Below are positions 1-9,800 of a stretch of DNA of 64,000 bases, one piece after another (the first letter of the stretch is position 1; the number at the start of each line of letters is the position of its first letter). A model generated the notes under the pieces. That model was given only the letters and a program-made list of their open reading frames with translations. It made no database searches and was not told the DNA's origin. This DNA comes from Mesorhizobium sp. 65-26. GTDB taxonomy: Bacteria; Pseudomonadota; Alphaproteobacteria; Rhizobiales; Rhizobiaceae. Location: the NCBI GenBank assembly GCA_001899205.1, contig MKVL01000010.1:988738-1052737 (forward strand). The letters run 5' to 3'. The translations under genes were made by a program, and so were the position numbers.

Positions 1-440
1 TCGTCAATCCGCTGATCATCGGCATCCTGGCGGGCCTGGCCTGGCGCATGACCGGAGCGCCGCTACCGGCGCTGGCGGGCCGGCTGGTCGATGCGTTGGC
101 CGACACGGCGGGACCGGTGGCGCTGTTTGCCATGGGGCTTAGCCTGCGCCGCTTCGGCATCTCGGGCAATGTCCGCCCGGCGCTGGCCCTGTCGGCCTTG
201 AAGCTCCTGCTGATGCCGGCCCTGGTGCTGGGGCTGGTCTGGCTGCTCGGCCTGCCGCCGCTGACGGCCAAAGTGGCCGTCGTCGTCGCGGCGCTGCCGT
301 CCGGGATCAATTCCTACCTCATCGCCGTCCAGTTCAATACCGGCCAGGCGCTGGCGTCGAACCAGATGACCATCGCCACCGCCTGCGCGGCCGCCACCAG
401 TGCGTTCTGGCTGATGATCGTCGGCATGGTGTTCGGGTAG
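1..440 (+). CDS. AEC family transporter, C-terminal part
   Basis: The reading frame is open from base 3 and ends with TAG at 438-440, so the N-terminal half lies outside the window. About 145 residues are visible. They form four to five hydrophobic segments typical of the C-terminal half of auxin-efflux-carrier (Mem_trans) permeases, including the proline- and asparagine-containing stretch LPSGINSYLIAV and a final segment ending WLMIVGMVFG. Members of this family export small organic acids or similar compounds across the inner membrane; the substrate cannot be told here. The next gene, on the same strand, starts 168 bases downstream. Confidence 0.85.
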   Translation, partial: VNPLIIGILAGLAWRMTGAPLPALAGRLVDALADTAGPVALFAMGLSLRRFGISGNVRPALALSALKLLLMPALVLGLVWLLGLPPLTAKVAVVVAALPSGINSYLIAVQFNTGQALASNQMTIATACAAATSAFWLMIVGMVFG

Positions 441-608
441 GGATGTGTTCGGGTAAGGGTATTGCGCTGGACCAAGCCCTATATGCCATCTTGTGATTGC
501 TTGCCGGGCTTTCCCTAGGTAAGAGCAATGCGCCGGCGTGCGGCCACGAGCACGCTCATCGAAATTTCCAGAAAAGCGGCCGTCAGCGCGCCGAACGGAG
601 GCCAGATC

Positions 609-2066
609 ATGCTTCAGAAAACCAGCCATTTCATGCGGCAGGCCATTCTCATCAACGGTGAATGGGTCCAGGCCGACAACGGCCAGACGATCGACGTCAC
701 CAATCCCGCGACCGGCCTCAAGATCGGCACCGTGCCGAAGGCCGGCAAGGCCGAGACCCGCCGCGCCATCGAGGCCGCCGAAGAGGCGTTCAAGAGCTGG
801 CGCAAGACGACCGCGCTCGAGCGCTCGAAGCTGCTGCGCAAGCTGCACGACGCCATGATGGACAACCAGGACGTCCTGGCCGAGCTGCTGACCACCGAAC
901 AGGGCAAGTCGCTGGCCGAGGCCAAGGGCGAGATCGGCTCCTCGGCCGCCTACATCCTCTGGTTCGCCGAGGAAGGCCGCCGCGCCTATGGCGACATCGT
1001 GCCGTCGCCGTGGGCCGACCGCCGCATCCTCGTCACCAAGGAGGCGGTGGGCGTCATCGCCGCCATCACGCCGTGGAACTTCCCGTCCTCGATGCTGGCG
1101 CGCAAGCTCGGGCCGGCGCTCGCCGCCGGCTGCACGACCGTCGTGAAGCCGGCCTCGCAGACGCCCTATTCGGCGCTTGCCTGGGGTGCGCTGGCGGAAG
1201 AGGTCGGCTTCCCCAAGGGTGTCGTCAACGTCGTCACCGGGTCGGCCGGCGAGATCGGCGATGAGCTCTGCACCAACCCGCTGGTCAAGAAGATCACGTT
1301 CACCGGCTCGACCGAGGTCGGCAAGTTGCTGATCCAGAAGTCGGCTTCGACGGTGAAGAAGGTGTCGATGGAACTCGGCGGCAACGCGCCGTTCCTGGTC
1401 TTTGACGATGCCGATCTCGACCGGGCCGTTGCCGGCGCCATCACCGCCAAGTACCGCAATTCGGGCCAGACCTGTGTGTGCACCAACCGGTTCTTCGTGC
1501 AGGCCGGCATCTACGACAAGTTCGTAGAGAAGCTGGTTGAGGCGAGCAAGGCGCTGAAGGTCGGCTCGGGCCTCGACGCGGGCGTGCAGCAGGGACCGCT
1601 GATCGACGTCAAGGCGGTCGAAAAGGTCGAGGAGTTCATCGTCGACGCCACCGCCAAGGGCGGCAAGGTGGTCGCCGGTGGCAAGCGCCACGCGCTGGGC
1701 GGCTCGTTCTTCGAACCGACCGTGATCTCCGGCGCTACGCCCGACATGAAGTTCATGAAGGAAGAAATCTTTGGGCCGATCGCTCCGGTCTTCAAGTTCG
1801 AGACCGAAGAGGAAGCCGTCGCGCTGGCCAACGACACCGAATTCGGCCTTGCCTGCTACTTTTACACTGGCGATCTCGGCCGGGCCTTCCGCGTCATGGA
1901 AGGCCTGAAGTACGGCATGGTCGGGGTCAATGAAGGCCTGATCACCACGCCCGAGGCTCCGTTCGGCGGCGTCAAGGAATCGGGTCTGGGCAGGGAAGGC
2001 GGGCATCAGGGCATCGAGGACTATCTCGATACCAAGTATGTTTGCATCGGCGGCCTCGGTCTCTGA
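609..2066 (+). CDS. gabD: NAD(P)-dependent succinate-semialdehyde dehydrogenase family protein
   Basis: This 485-residue aldehyde dehydrogenase probably oxidises succinate semialdehyde to succinate, the last step of GABA use. The ATG at 609 follows the Shine-Dalgarno run CGGAGG at 596-601. An upstream in-frame ATG at 528 would add 27 arginine-rich residues that the family does not have. Visible motifs are TPWNFP (154-159), the cofactor-loop FTGSTEVG (231-238), the general base Glu255 in ELGGNAP, and the nucleophile Cys289 in GQTCVCTNR. The CVC pair is characteristic of the SSADH subfamily. No GABA transaminase is nearby, so a related semialdehyde substrate is possible. Confidence 0.9.
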   Translation: MLQKTSHFMRQAILINGEWVQADNGQTIDVTNPATGLKIGTVPKAGKAETRRAIEAAEEAFKSWRKTTALERSKLLRKLHDAMMDNQDVLAELLTTEQGKSLAEAKGEIGSSAAYILWFAEEGRRAYGDIVPSPWADRRILVTKEAVGVIAAITPWNFPSSMLARKLGPALAAGCTTVVKPASQTPYSALAWGALAEEVGFPKGVVNVVTGSAGEIGDELCTNPLVKKITFTGSTEVGKLLIQKSASTVKKVSMELGGNAPFLVFDDADLDRAVAGAITAKYRNSGQTCVCTNRFFVQAGIYDKFVEKLVEASKALKVGSGLDAGVQQGPLIDVKAVEKVEEFIVDATAKGGKVVAGGKRHALGGSFFEPTVISGATPDMKFMKEEIFGPIAPVFKFETEEEAVALANDTEFGLACYFYTGDLGRAFRVMEGLKYGMVGVNEGLITTPEAPFGGVKESGLGREGGHQGIEDYLDTKYVCIGGLGL

Positions 2067-2218
2067 GAGAACGGCAGGCGTTCGGACGGAAACGGGCATT
2101 GCGCTCCATCCTTTTGATTTCGCCGTGTTTGCGCGACGCCGGGTGTTTCCTCCCGGCGTCGAAATGCTCTAGGTTGGATCGGCCGGAAGCCGCTCGGCTT
2201 TCAGGCCGGCAGCCGCGT

Positions 2219-2322
2219 TAGAGCGGGATGAGTTCCAGTGGAGTCGTTCGTCTCGCTCTAAGCTATGTTTTTTCAAGCATGACCTCATCCAGGAAGTTTC
2301 GACCTTTCCGGATCGGGCTCTA
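2219..2322. repeat. Rhizobial mosaic palindromic repeat (RIME-like), degenerate
   Basis: The stretch begins TAGAGCGGGATGA and 28 bases later has TCGTCTCGCTCTA, an imperfect inverted pair. It continues through TTTTTTCAAGCATGACCTCATCC to GATCGGGCTCTA. From memory this order matches mosaic intergenic repeats that are abundant in Mesorhizobium and Rhizobium chromosomes. It fills most of the gap between the aldehyde dehydrogenase and the epimerase and ends within a few bases of the epimerase start. Confidence 0.65.
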
Positions 2323-2334
2323 TCGGTGAGAGCG

Positions 2335-3354
2335 ATGAAGGACGGCGAGGTTTTCGGAACGACCCAGGCCGGAGAACCGGTTCGCCGCTTCACCATTACG
2401 GGCGGCGGCCTCACCGCCAACATCATCGGGCTCGGCGGGATCATCCAGGACCTGCGCCTTGCGGGACATGACGCGCCACTGGTGCTCGCCTACGACCGTC
2501 TCGAGCCATACGAAACCGACAAGGCTTTCTTCGGCGCGATCATCGGCCGCTTCGCCAACCGGATCCGCGACGGCCGCTTCACCATCGCCGGCACCCGCTA
2601 CCAGAGCGAGCGCAACTTCCTGGGCAAGCACACGCTGCATGGCGGCTCGCAAGGCTATTTCCACCGGCCGTGGGAGGTTTCTCTGCATGGCCGGGACTTC
2701 GTCACGCTGACCTTGCACGATCCGGATGGCACGATGGGCTTTCCCGGAGCGCTCGACGTCACCTGCACCTACCGGCTGAAGATCCCAGGCACGCTCAGCG
2801 TCGAACTCACCGCGACCTGCGAGGAGCCGACGCTGTGCAATCTGACCCAGCACTCCTACTTCAATCTCGACGACGGGGGCGTCGGCGATATTCTCGACCA
2901 TCGGCTGATGCTGAACGCCAGCGCCTACCTTCCGGCTGACGCCGAGATGATTCCGACGGGCGTGGTCAAGCCGGTCGACGATACGCCTTTCGACTTTCGC
3001 CAGGCGCGGCCCTTGCGCATGGAGAGCGAAGGCGAACAGGTCTCTTACGACCAGAATTTCTGCCTTGCGCCGACACGCGGCCCGCTCAAGCAGGCGGCAT
3101 GGGCACAGGGGGCAACGTCAGGCGTGGAGATGGAGGTCTGGACGACGGAGCCGGGCGTCCAGCTCTATATCGGCCAGCACGTGGCGCCGGCAGCGCTTGG
3201 GCTGGGCGGCCGCGCCTACAAGCCGTTCTCCGGCTTCTGCCTGGAGCCGCAGGTCTGGCCGGACGCGCCCAACCGCCCGTATTTCCCGCAGGCTACGCTG
3301 TGGCCCGGCCAGATGTACCACCACGTCACCGAATACCGCTTCCGGCTGCCCTGA
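2335..3354 (+). CDS. galM: Aldose 1-epimerase (mutarotase)
   Basis: The 339-residue product is a galactose-mutarotase-type epimerase, which interconverts alpha and beta anomers of aldoses in the cytoplasm. The family residues are visible: GRFANRI (71-77), His102 in LHGG, His173 in QHSYFNLDD, and the catalytic Glu304 in FCLEPQVWPDAPN. ATG 2335 is preferred. A GTG at 2326 in the same frame would add only three residues, and neither has a strong ribosome-binding site. The gene converges with the sugar kinase, 18 bases away, which suggests a small carbohydrate-use cluster. Substrate preference is not readable from sequence. Confidence 0.9.
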   Translation: MKDGEVFGTTQAGEPVRRFTITGGGLTANIIGLGGIIQDLRLAGHDAPLVLAYDRLEPYETDKAFFGAIIGRFANRIRDGRFTIAGTRYQSERNFLGKHTLHGGSQGYFHRPWEVSLHGRDFVTLTLHDPDGTMGFPGALDVTCTYRLKIPGTLSVELTATCEEPTLCNLTQHSYFNLDDGGVGDILDHRLMLNASAYLPADAEMIPTGVVKPVDDTPFDFRQARPLRMESEGEQVSYDQNFCLAPTRGPLKQAAWAQGATSGVEMEVWTTEPGVQLYIGQHVAPAALGLGGRAYKPFSGFCLEPQVWPDAPNRPYFPQATLWPGQMYHHVTEYRFRLP

Positions 3355-3372
3355 GCCTGTGAGCCGCCCAGG

Positions 3373-4293
3373 CTATTGCTCGAAGGCCCGGCGCAGCGTC
3401 TCGAACGGCGCCAGCGCGCCGCGCACCTGAACCACGGCCGCGGCGACCTGGTGCGCGCGCCTGGCGGCTTCCACAGGCGGGTGCCCGGCAAGGCGGGCGG
3501 CGAGGTAGCCGCCATTGAACGAATCGCCGGCTCCGGTGGTGTCGACCGGAGCGGCGACATGGACCGCGCCGACATGCTCCTCCGCGCCGTCCTTGACGAC
3601 CAGTGCCGGCTGCTCGCCATTCTTGACGACGATTTCGCTGACCGTCCGTGCAAGCCGGCGGGCCGTCTCGCGCGGGTCGGAGTCGCCGAACAGCATCTGC
3701 TCGTCGGGAAAGGTCGGCAGCGCGATGTCGGTCACGGCAAGGGCATCGGCGATCGCGGCCTGTGCCTCCTCGCGCCCATGCCAGAGCCTTGGGCGGTAAT
3801 TGGGATCGAAAGCGACCAGGCTGCCCGCCTTGCGCGCGGCGGCGGCCGCCGCCAGCAGGGTGGCGCGCGCATCGGCATCCAGAATTGCCAGGGTGATTCC
3901 GGAAAAGTAGATAAGCGACTGGTTTTCAAGGCTTTTGGCTAGCTGGTCTGGATTGGATGCCAGTTGCCGGGCGGCGGCATCGCTTCGCCAGTAGGTGAAG
4001 GAGCGCTCGGCGCCGGTCAGCGTGATGGCATAGAGGCCGGGGCGCGCGCCAGGTATGACGGGGCTGTTGCCGACGCCGATACCGTTTTCGGCGAAGAAGG
4101 CGATCTGAGCCTGCGAGAAGGGATCGTCGCCAAAGGCTGAAACATAGGAAGCCGGCCGTTCGCCGCTCAGCGCGTGCAGCGCCCATAGCGTGTTGAACGT
4201 GTCGCCGGCAAAGCCCATGCGCCAGTTGGGGCCGGTCTGGCCCGAAAGCTCGAGCATGCATTCACCGATCGACACGATGCCGTTTGCTGCCAT
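3373..4293 (-). CDS. kdgK: Sugar kinase of the PfkB family, probably 2-dehydro-3-deoxygluconokinase
   Basis: The 306-residue protein is a ribokinase/PfkB fold kinase that likely phosphorylates 2-keto-3-deoxygluconate to KDPG, feeding the Entner-Doudoroff route. It opens with GIVSIGECMLEL and has MGFAGDTFNTLW near residues 26-37, both typical of KdgK. The anion-hole and catalytic motif DTTGAGDSFNGG ends with the base Asp257. ATG 4293 was chosen because GGAGG lies 9 bases upstream; a GTG at 4302 overlaps that site. The Shine-Dalgarno site directly abuts a palindromic repeat (4308-4356). Other PfkB ketose kinases cannot be fully excluded. Confidence 0.85.
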   Translation of the reverse strand: MAANGIVSIGECMLELSGQTGPNWRMGFAGDTFNTLWALHALSGERPASYVSAFGDDPFSQAQIAFFAENGIGVGNSPVIPGARPGLYAITLTGAERSFTYWRSDAAARQLASNPDQLAKSLENQSLIYFSGITLAILDADARATLLAAAAAARKAGSLVAFDPNYRPRLWHGREEAQAAIADALAVTDIALPTFPDEQMLFGDSDPRETARRLARTVSEIVVKNGEQPALVVKDGAEEHVGAVHVAAPVDTTGAGDSFNGGYLAARLAGHPPVEAARRAHQVAAAVVQVRGALAPFETLRRAFEQ

Positions 4294-4307
4294 CCGCTTC
4301 ACCCTCC

Positions 4308-4356
4308 GAGCATGATGCCGAAAAGTGTGGAGCGGTTTTCGGACGACATCATGCTC
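4308..4356. repeat. RIME-type palindromic repeat
   Basis: The element has outer arms GAGCATGATG (4308-4317) and CATCATGCTC (4347-4356), which are perfect reverse complements. Inside are CCGAAAA (4318-4324) and TTTTCGG (4336-4342), also perfect. The sequence belongs to a repeat family that recurs between genes in rhizobial genomes, by recollection. It starts one base from the Shine-Dalgarno site of the sugar kinase, so it is part of that gene's 5' leader. Confidence 0.85.
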
Positions 4357-4371
4357 TATTTCTTAGATCGA

Positions 4372-4411
4372 GAGCCGGATGATTCCAGGTCAACCTGGAA
4401 TCATCCGGCTC
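4372..4411. repeat. Perfect 18-bp inverted repeat with a 4-base loop
   Basis: GAGCCGGATGATTCCAGG (4372-4389) is followed by TCAA and then its exact reverse complement (4394-4411). It lies 15 bases after the RIME-type palindrome, between divergent genes. No T-run follows either side, so it looks like a second repeat module rather than a simple terminator. Confidence 0.85.
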
Positions 4412-4557
4412 TGGCTGCGCGACAACGGTGCTGTAGCTTTTTGCGGTCGGCAGCGCCATGGTTGAACGGGGCTGATTTTCTCCACAGCGGGAGATTTCCC
4501 CAGAGCGGCGGGATGGGATAAGCCGGCCGCGACGTTGTCTGCTCAAGAGGAACCGGT

Positions 4558-5007
4558 TTGGCATCGATATGGCGTTATCTCCTGGCAGGCCTGGGCCTGA
4601 CGGCACTGCTGGCTGGCATACTGGCGGTCGTCTACCTGATGGCGCCGCAATGGGGGCAGCCAACAGGGCCGGACGTGTCGCGCTCGAAGGCCAGCGAGAA
4701 CGGCCTGTTCGTCGCCAGCTTCCAGCCGGAAGCCGGTGCCGTGCGCCAGGGCGAACTGGAAACATGGCTGCTTACGCTCAAGACAAAAGCGGGCGCGCCG
4801 GTGGAAGGTGCGGCCATCGCAATCTCCGGTGGCATGCCGCAGCACGATCACGGCCTGCCGACCAGCCCACAGGCTACGGACTATCTCGGCGAGGGCCAGT
4901 ACCGGATCGAGGGCGTGAAATTCACCATGAGCGGCTGGTGGCAGCTTCATTTCGCGATCTCCGCGACGGCTGGCTCCGACACGGTCGTCTTCAACGTGGT
5001 GCTGTGA
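4558..5007 (+). CDS. FixH/YtkA-like membrane-anchored protein
   Basis: The 149-residue product has one N-terminal membrane helix (about residues 6-29) and then a periplasmic beta-type domain with MPQHDHGLPTSP and GVKFTMSGWWQLHFAI, the pattern of FixH/YtkA-like proteins. These often help assemble copper or haem centres of oxidases. The TTG at 4558 is taken as the start because AAGAGGAA lies just upstream and the hydrophobic segment follows at once; there is no suitable ATG. It is followed after 7 bases by a di-haem cytochrome gene, so the two form an operon. The exact role is inferred. Confidence 0.7.
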   Translation: MASIWRYLLAGLGLTALLAGILAVVYLMAPQWGQPTGPDVSRSKASENGLFVASFQPEAGAVRQGELETWLLTLKTKAGAPVEGAAIAISGGMPQHDHGLPTSPQATDYLGEGQYRIEGVKFTMSGWWQLHFAISATAGSDTVVFNVVL

Positions 5008-5014
5008 GGCGTCC

Positions 5015-6226
5015 ATGAGACGGCCGGCGCGCCTTCTTGCGCTCGTGGCCGTGACGCTGCTTGCCGGTTGCGGCAAGCCGCAGTTTTCCGACGCGGAGAA
5101 GAAGACGGTCGCCTCGCTGGCGCTTTCCAACCTGCCGGCACTCAAGACTGACACCACCAACCGCTTCGCCGATCTGCCCGCCGCCGCGGCGCTGGGTTCG
5201 ACGTTGTTCTTCGACCTCAGCATGAGCCGCGACGGCACGGTCTCATGCTCGACCTGCCACAAGATAGACCGCCAGTTCCAGGACGACCTGCCGCAGGCGG
5301 TCGGTGTCGGCCGCACCAACAGGCGCACCATGCCGCTTGCCGGCGTGGCCCGCGATCCGTGGTTCTTCTGGGATGGACGGCGCGACAGCCTATGGGCGCA
5401 GGCACTGACGCCGCTAGAGAACCCGCTGGAGCAGGCCGGGAACCGCGCCGCCTATGCCCACTACATCAAGGCCCGCTTCGGCGAGCGCTACGAGCGGATC
5501 TTCGGCCCGCTGCCGGACCTTTCGAGCATCCCGGCCAATGCCAGCCCGCTCGGCAACGATGCCGAGCAGGCGGCCTGGAAAGCTATGAGCGGCGCGCAGC
5601 GCGATGCCGTCAACCGGGTCTTCGCCAACATCGGCAAGGCCATTGCGGCGTTCGAACGCTCGATCGAGCCGCAACCGACACGCTTCGATCGTTTCGCCGT
5701 CGACCTCGTCACCGGAGCCAAGCCCAGGCCGGAAGATGCCTTCTCGCCACAGGAAATCCAGGGGCTGAAGCTGTTCATCGGCAAGGCCAATTGCGTGACC
5801 TGCCACAACGGGCCGCGCTTCACCGACAACTCCTTCCACAACACGGGCGTGCCGCCGGTGAAGGACCTGCCACCGGACCGTGGTCGCATCGATGCCGTGG
5901 CGCAGGTGGAGGCCGACCCCTTCAATTGCCTCAGCGCATATCGCGACGGCGACGCCAGCGCCTGCGGCGAGCTGCGGTTCATGGTGAGGGATGCCCCGCA
6001 ACTGGTGCGTGCCTACAAGACCCCGTCGCTGCGCGGCGCCGCGGACCGGCCGCCCTACATGCATGCCGGGCAGTTTTCGTCGCTCGACGAGGTGGTGGCG
6101 CATTATGCGAAGGCCTCGCCAAGCGTCGAGGGTGTGTCAGAAGTGCACCCACTCGACCTGTCCGATCGCGAGCGCGCGGCGCTGGTGGCGTTTCTCAAGA
6201 CGCTGTCAGAGCAGGCCGGCCAATAG
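5015..6226 (+). CDS. Di-haem cytochrome c peroxidase / MauG family lipoprotein
   Basis: The 403-residue protein has a lipoprotein signal ending LLAGC (Cys19) and two haem-binding motifs, CSTCH (78-82) and CVTCH (260-264), separated as in bacterial cytochrome c peroxidases and MauG. It should sit on the periplasmic side and either reduce hydrogen peroxide or carry out MauG-like oxidation of a partner. The C-terminal part contains PSLRGAADRPPYMHAGQF, a conserved family block. It is co-transcribed with the FixH-like gene. No methylamine dehydrogenase genes are present, so the mau pathway is not implied. Confidence 0.88.
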   Translation: MRRPARLLALVAVTLLAGCGKPQFSDAEKKTVASLALSNLPALKTDTTNRFADLPAAAALGSTLFFDLSMSRDGTVSCSTCHKIDRQFQDDLPQAVGVGRTNRRTMPLAGVARDPWFFWDGRRDSLWAQALTPLENPLEQAGNRAAYAHYIKARFGERYERIFGPLPDLSSIPANASPLGNDAEQAAWKAMSGAQRDAVNRVFANIGKAIAAFERSIEPQPTRFDRFAVDLVTGAKPRPEDAFSPQEIQGLKLFIGKANCVTCHNGPRFTDNSFHNTGVPPVKDLPPDRGRIDAVAQVEADPFNCLSAYRDGDASACGELRFMVRDAPQLVRAYKTPSLRGAADRPPYMHAGQFSSLDEVVAHYAKASPSVEGVSEVHPLDLSDRERAALVAFLKTLSEQAGQ

Positions 6227-6234
6227 GTCTCGAC

Positions 6235-6687
6235 CTAGCGATCCTTCACGGTTTCCATCGCCACGAAGGTCGATGTCTGGGCGACGTGGGGCAGGGCTGA
6301 GATGCGCTCGCCCAGCACGCGGCGGTAGGCGGCGATATCCCGGGTGCGGACCTTCAGCAGATAGTCGAAGCTCGATGCCATCATGTGGCACTGCTCGATC
6401 TCCGGCACGGCCTGGACGGCGCGGTTGAAGGCGTCGAGCGCGGCCGAGCGCGTATCCGACAGTTTGACCTGGACGAAGGCGACATGACCTTCGCCCATGC
6501 GCTCGCGATCGATGATGGCCTGGTAGCCCCTGATGTAGCCATCCTTCTCCAGCCGCTTCACGCGCGCCTGCACAGGCGTCTTCGACAGCCCGACCTTCGT
6601 CGCCAGCTCGGACATCGAAAGACGGCCATCCCGGGCGAGCGCCGCGAGGATGTTGCGGTCTATGCGGTCCAATTGGTCTTCTGTCAT
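6235..6687 (-). CDS. putR: Lrp/AsnC family regulator, probable proline-responsive PutR
   Basis: This 150-residue protein has an N-terminal winged helix-turn-helix (LDRIDRNILAALARDGRLSMSELATKVGLSKTPVQARVKRLE) and a C-terminal RAM ligand domain. The start MTEDQLDRIDRN at 6687 matches family length. The in-frame upstream extension to 6798 would run into the putA promoter region. It is divergent from putA, with 181 bases between the two starts. In rhizobia and Agrobacterium the regulator in this position activates putA in the presence of proline, so the same role is inferred. Confidence 0.85.
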   Translation of the reverse strand: MTEDQLDRIDRNILAALARDGRLSMSELATKVGLSKTPVQARVKRLEKDGYIRGYQAIIDRERMGEGHVAFVQVKLSDTRSAALDAFNRAVQAVPEIEQCHMMASSFDYLLKVRTRDIAAYRRVLGERISALPHVAQTSTFVAMETVKDR

Positions 6688-6868
6688 CGCAACGGCAGTC
6701 CATTTTTCGATATTGGCGCTCCACGATAGTTCAATCGGCCTGTTCAGTCGATCTCTTCGGACCGACGGAAAATCCGCAGTCATGCTAGCTTGCGCCAATC
6801 GGTCCGGTGGCCGCCGGCCCGCGCATAGACGCTTGCTTGCATCAACGCCTGCTTTTCAGGGACCCACC

Positions 6869-9800
6869 ATGCCGCTCGACGCCATCCGCCAGCAGATCCG
6901 CGCCAACTACCTGCCAGACGAGGATGAAGCGATGAAGCGACTGGCCTCCAGCGCCAGTCTCTCCACGACGGATCGCAAGGCGATCTCGGCTCGCGCCGCC
7001 GATCTCGTGCGGGCGGTGCGCGGCTCGACCGATCCCAGGCTGATGGAGGTGTTCCTGTCGGCCTACGGATTGTCGACGAAGGAAGGCGTGGCGTTGATGT
7101 GCCTGGCCGAGGCGTTGCTGCGCGTGCCCGACACGGAGACCATGGATGACCTGATCGCCGACAAGATCGCGCCACATGACTGGTCGGCGCATTCGGGCGG
7201 ATCGAGCTCAATCTTCGTCAACGCCTCGACCTGGGCGCTGATGCTCACCGGCCGGGTCCTCGACGAGGGCGAGGGCGGCATCGAGGGCACGCTGCGCGCC
7301 ATGGTGCGCCGGCTCGGCGAGCCGGTGATCCGCAAGGCGGTGGCGGCGGCGATGCGCGAGATGGGCGAGCAGTTCGTGCTTGGCCGTACCATCGCCGAAG
7401 CCGTCAAGAACGGCCGCTCGATGATCCAGAAGGGCTATCTCTACTCATTCGACATGCTGGGCGAGGCGGCCCGCACGGAAGCCGACGCGCTGCGCTATCA
7501 CAGGGCCTATTCGGACGCGATCTCGTCGCTCGATTCCGGTTCCAACGGCCCCGACATCCGCTACAACCACGGCATCTCGGTCAAGCTTTCGGCGCTGCAT
7601 CCGCGCTACGAGGTGGCGCAGAAGGAAAAGATGCTGCCGGTCATGGCCGAGCGGCTGCTGTCGCTGGCGCTCGCGGCGCGGCACGCGCGCATGGGCCTCA
7701 ACATCGATGCCGAGGAAGCGGACCGGCTCGACCTGTCCCTCGACGTGATCGAGCGCGTGCTGGCCGAGCCCGAGCTTGCCGGCTGGGACGGTTTTGGCGT
7801 CGTTGTGCAGGCCTATGGTCCGCGCGCCGCCTTCGTCATCGACTGGCTCTACGCGCTGGCCAGGAAGTACGACCGCAACATCATGGTGCGCCTGGTCAAG
7901 GGCGCCTACTGGGACACCGAGATCAAGCGGGCGCAGGCGCTGGGGCTTGCCGGCTACCCGGTCTTCACCCGCAAGGCCAACACCGACGTCTCCTACATCG
8001 GCTGCGCGCGCAAGCTGCTGTCGATGACGGATCGCATCTATCCGCAATTCGCGACGCACAACGCGCATACGGTGGCCGCGATCCTGTCGATGGCCAAGAC
8101 CCGCGACAGCTTCGAGTTCCAGCGCCTGCACGGGATGGGCGAAGCGCTGCACGAGACGGTGCGCAAGTCCGAGGGAACGCGCTGCCGCATCTACGCGCCG
8201 GTCGGCGCCCATTCCGATCTTCTCGCCTACCTGGTTCGTCGGCTGCTCGAGAACGGCGCCAATTCATCTTTCGTCCACCAGCTTACGGATGAGGAGGTCG
8301 AACCGGAGATCATCGCGCGCGACCCGCTCGAAACGGTGGAGACAGAAGGGCCCGCCGCCAATCCGGCCATTGCCCGGCCCTCGGCGATCTTCGGCGCGGA
8401 TCGCCGCAACTCCAAAGGTTTCGACATCACCGATGCGGTGACCCTGTCGGCGATCGAGACCGCCAAGGCCGCTTTTGCCGGTCCGGAACGCTGGCATGCC
8501 AGGCCGATCACGCGCGCCGGCGGCTCCGGCAAGGCGCGCCCCGTCGTCAATCCGGCAAAGCCGTCGGAGGTGATCGGGACCATCCAGGAAGCTTCCGCCA
8601 AGCAAGTCGCGGCCGCTGTCGGCCTGGCCGTCGAGGCGCAGCCTGGCTGGGCGAAACGGCCGGTCGCGGAGCGCGCCGCGATCCTCAACCGGGCCGCCGA
8701 CCTTTATGAAGCCCATGCCGTGGAGTTCTTCGCGCTCGCTACGCGCGAGGCCGGCAAGTCGTTGAGCGACGCGGTGGCGGAACTGCGCGAGGCGGTCGAC
8801 TTCCTGCGCTATTACGCGACCGAGGCCGCCAATGCCGAGGCGGGAACGGAAGCGCGCGGGGCGATTGCCTGCATTTCGCCCTGGAATTTTCCGCTCGCCA
8901 TCTTCACCGGCCAGATCGCGGCCGCGCTCGTCACGGGCAATGCTGTGATCGCCAAGCCGGCCGAGCAGACGCCGCTGATCGCTTTCCGCGCGGTGGAGAT
9001 GCTGCGCGAGGCCGGCGTGCCAGAGGATGTCATCCAGCTTCTGCCGGGCGACGGCCCATCCGTCGGCGCGCCGCTCACCGCCGACCCGCGTATCGCGGGC
9101 GTCTGCTTCACCGGCTCCACCGAGGTCGCCAAGCTGATCGAAAAGCAGCTCGCGGAGACTGCCGCGCCCGATGCGATGCTGATTGCCGAGACCGGCGGCC
9201 TCAACGCCATGATCGTCGATTCCACCGCGCTGCCCGAACAGGCGGTGCGCGATATCCTCGCCTCGGCCTTCCAGAGCGCCGGGCAGCGCTGCTCGGCGCT
9301 GCGCGTCCTCTACGTCCAGAAGGATGTCGAGAAGAAGATGCTGGAGATGCTGAAGGGCGCCATGGCGGCGCTGGAGGTTGGTGACCCCTGGCGGATATCG
9401 ACGGATGTCGGCCCGGTCATCGACGACGAGGCACAGGCATCGATCCGGGACTATTGCACACGCATGGGGCTGGAAGGCCGGCTGATCGCCAAGCTCGAAA
9501 CGCCGAAGGACGGCCGCTTCGTGGCGCCGCATGTCTTCAGGGTCAAGGGCATCGAGGAAATGGAGCGCGAGGTGTTCGGCCCGGTTCTGCACGTCGCCAC
9601 CTTCGAGGCGGACGGGATAGACGGCGTGATCTCGGCGATCAACCGCAAGGGCTACGGCCTGACTTTCGGGCTGCACACCCGTATCGAAGGACGCGTCCAG
9701 CATTTCGTCGACGGCATCCATGCCGGCAATATCTACGTCAACCGCAACCAGATCGGCGCCGTGGTCGGCTCGCAGCCTTTTGGTGGCGAGGGGCTGTCGG

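Noticed and set aside
63-2099. A 678-codon open frame on the minus strand opposite the aldehyde dehydrogenase
   Set aside because: It mirrors the codon bias of gabD, is rich in Arg/Gly/Asp as antisense GC-rich frames are, and shows no family motif.
4312-4521. A 69-codon frame across the palindromic repeats
   Set aside because: Its sequence is dictated by the repeats (two inverted units) and it has no Shine-Dalgarno site of note.
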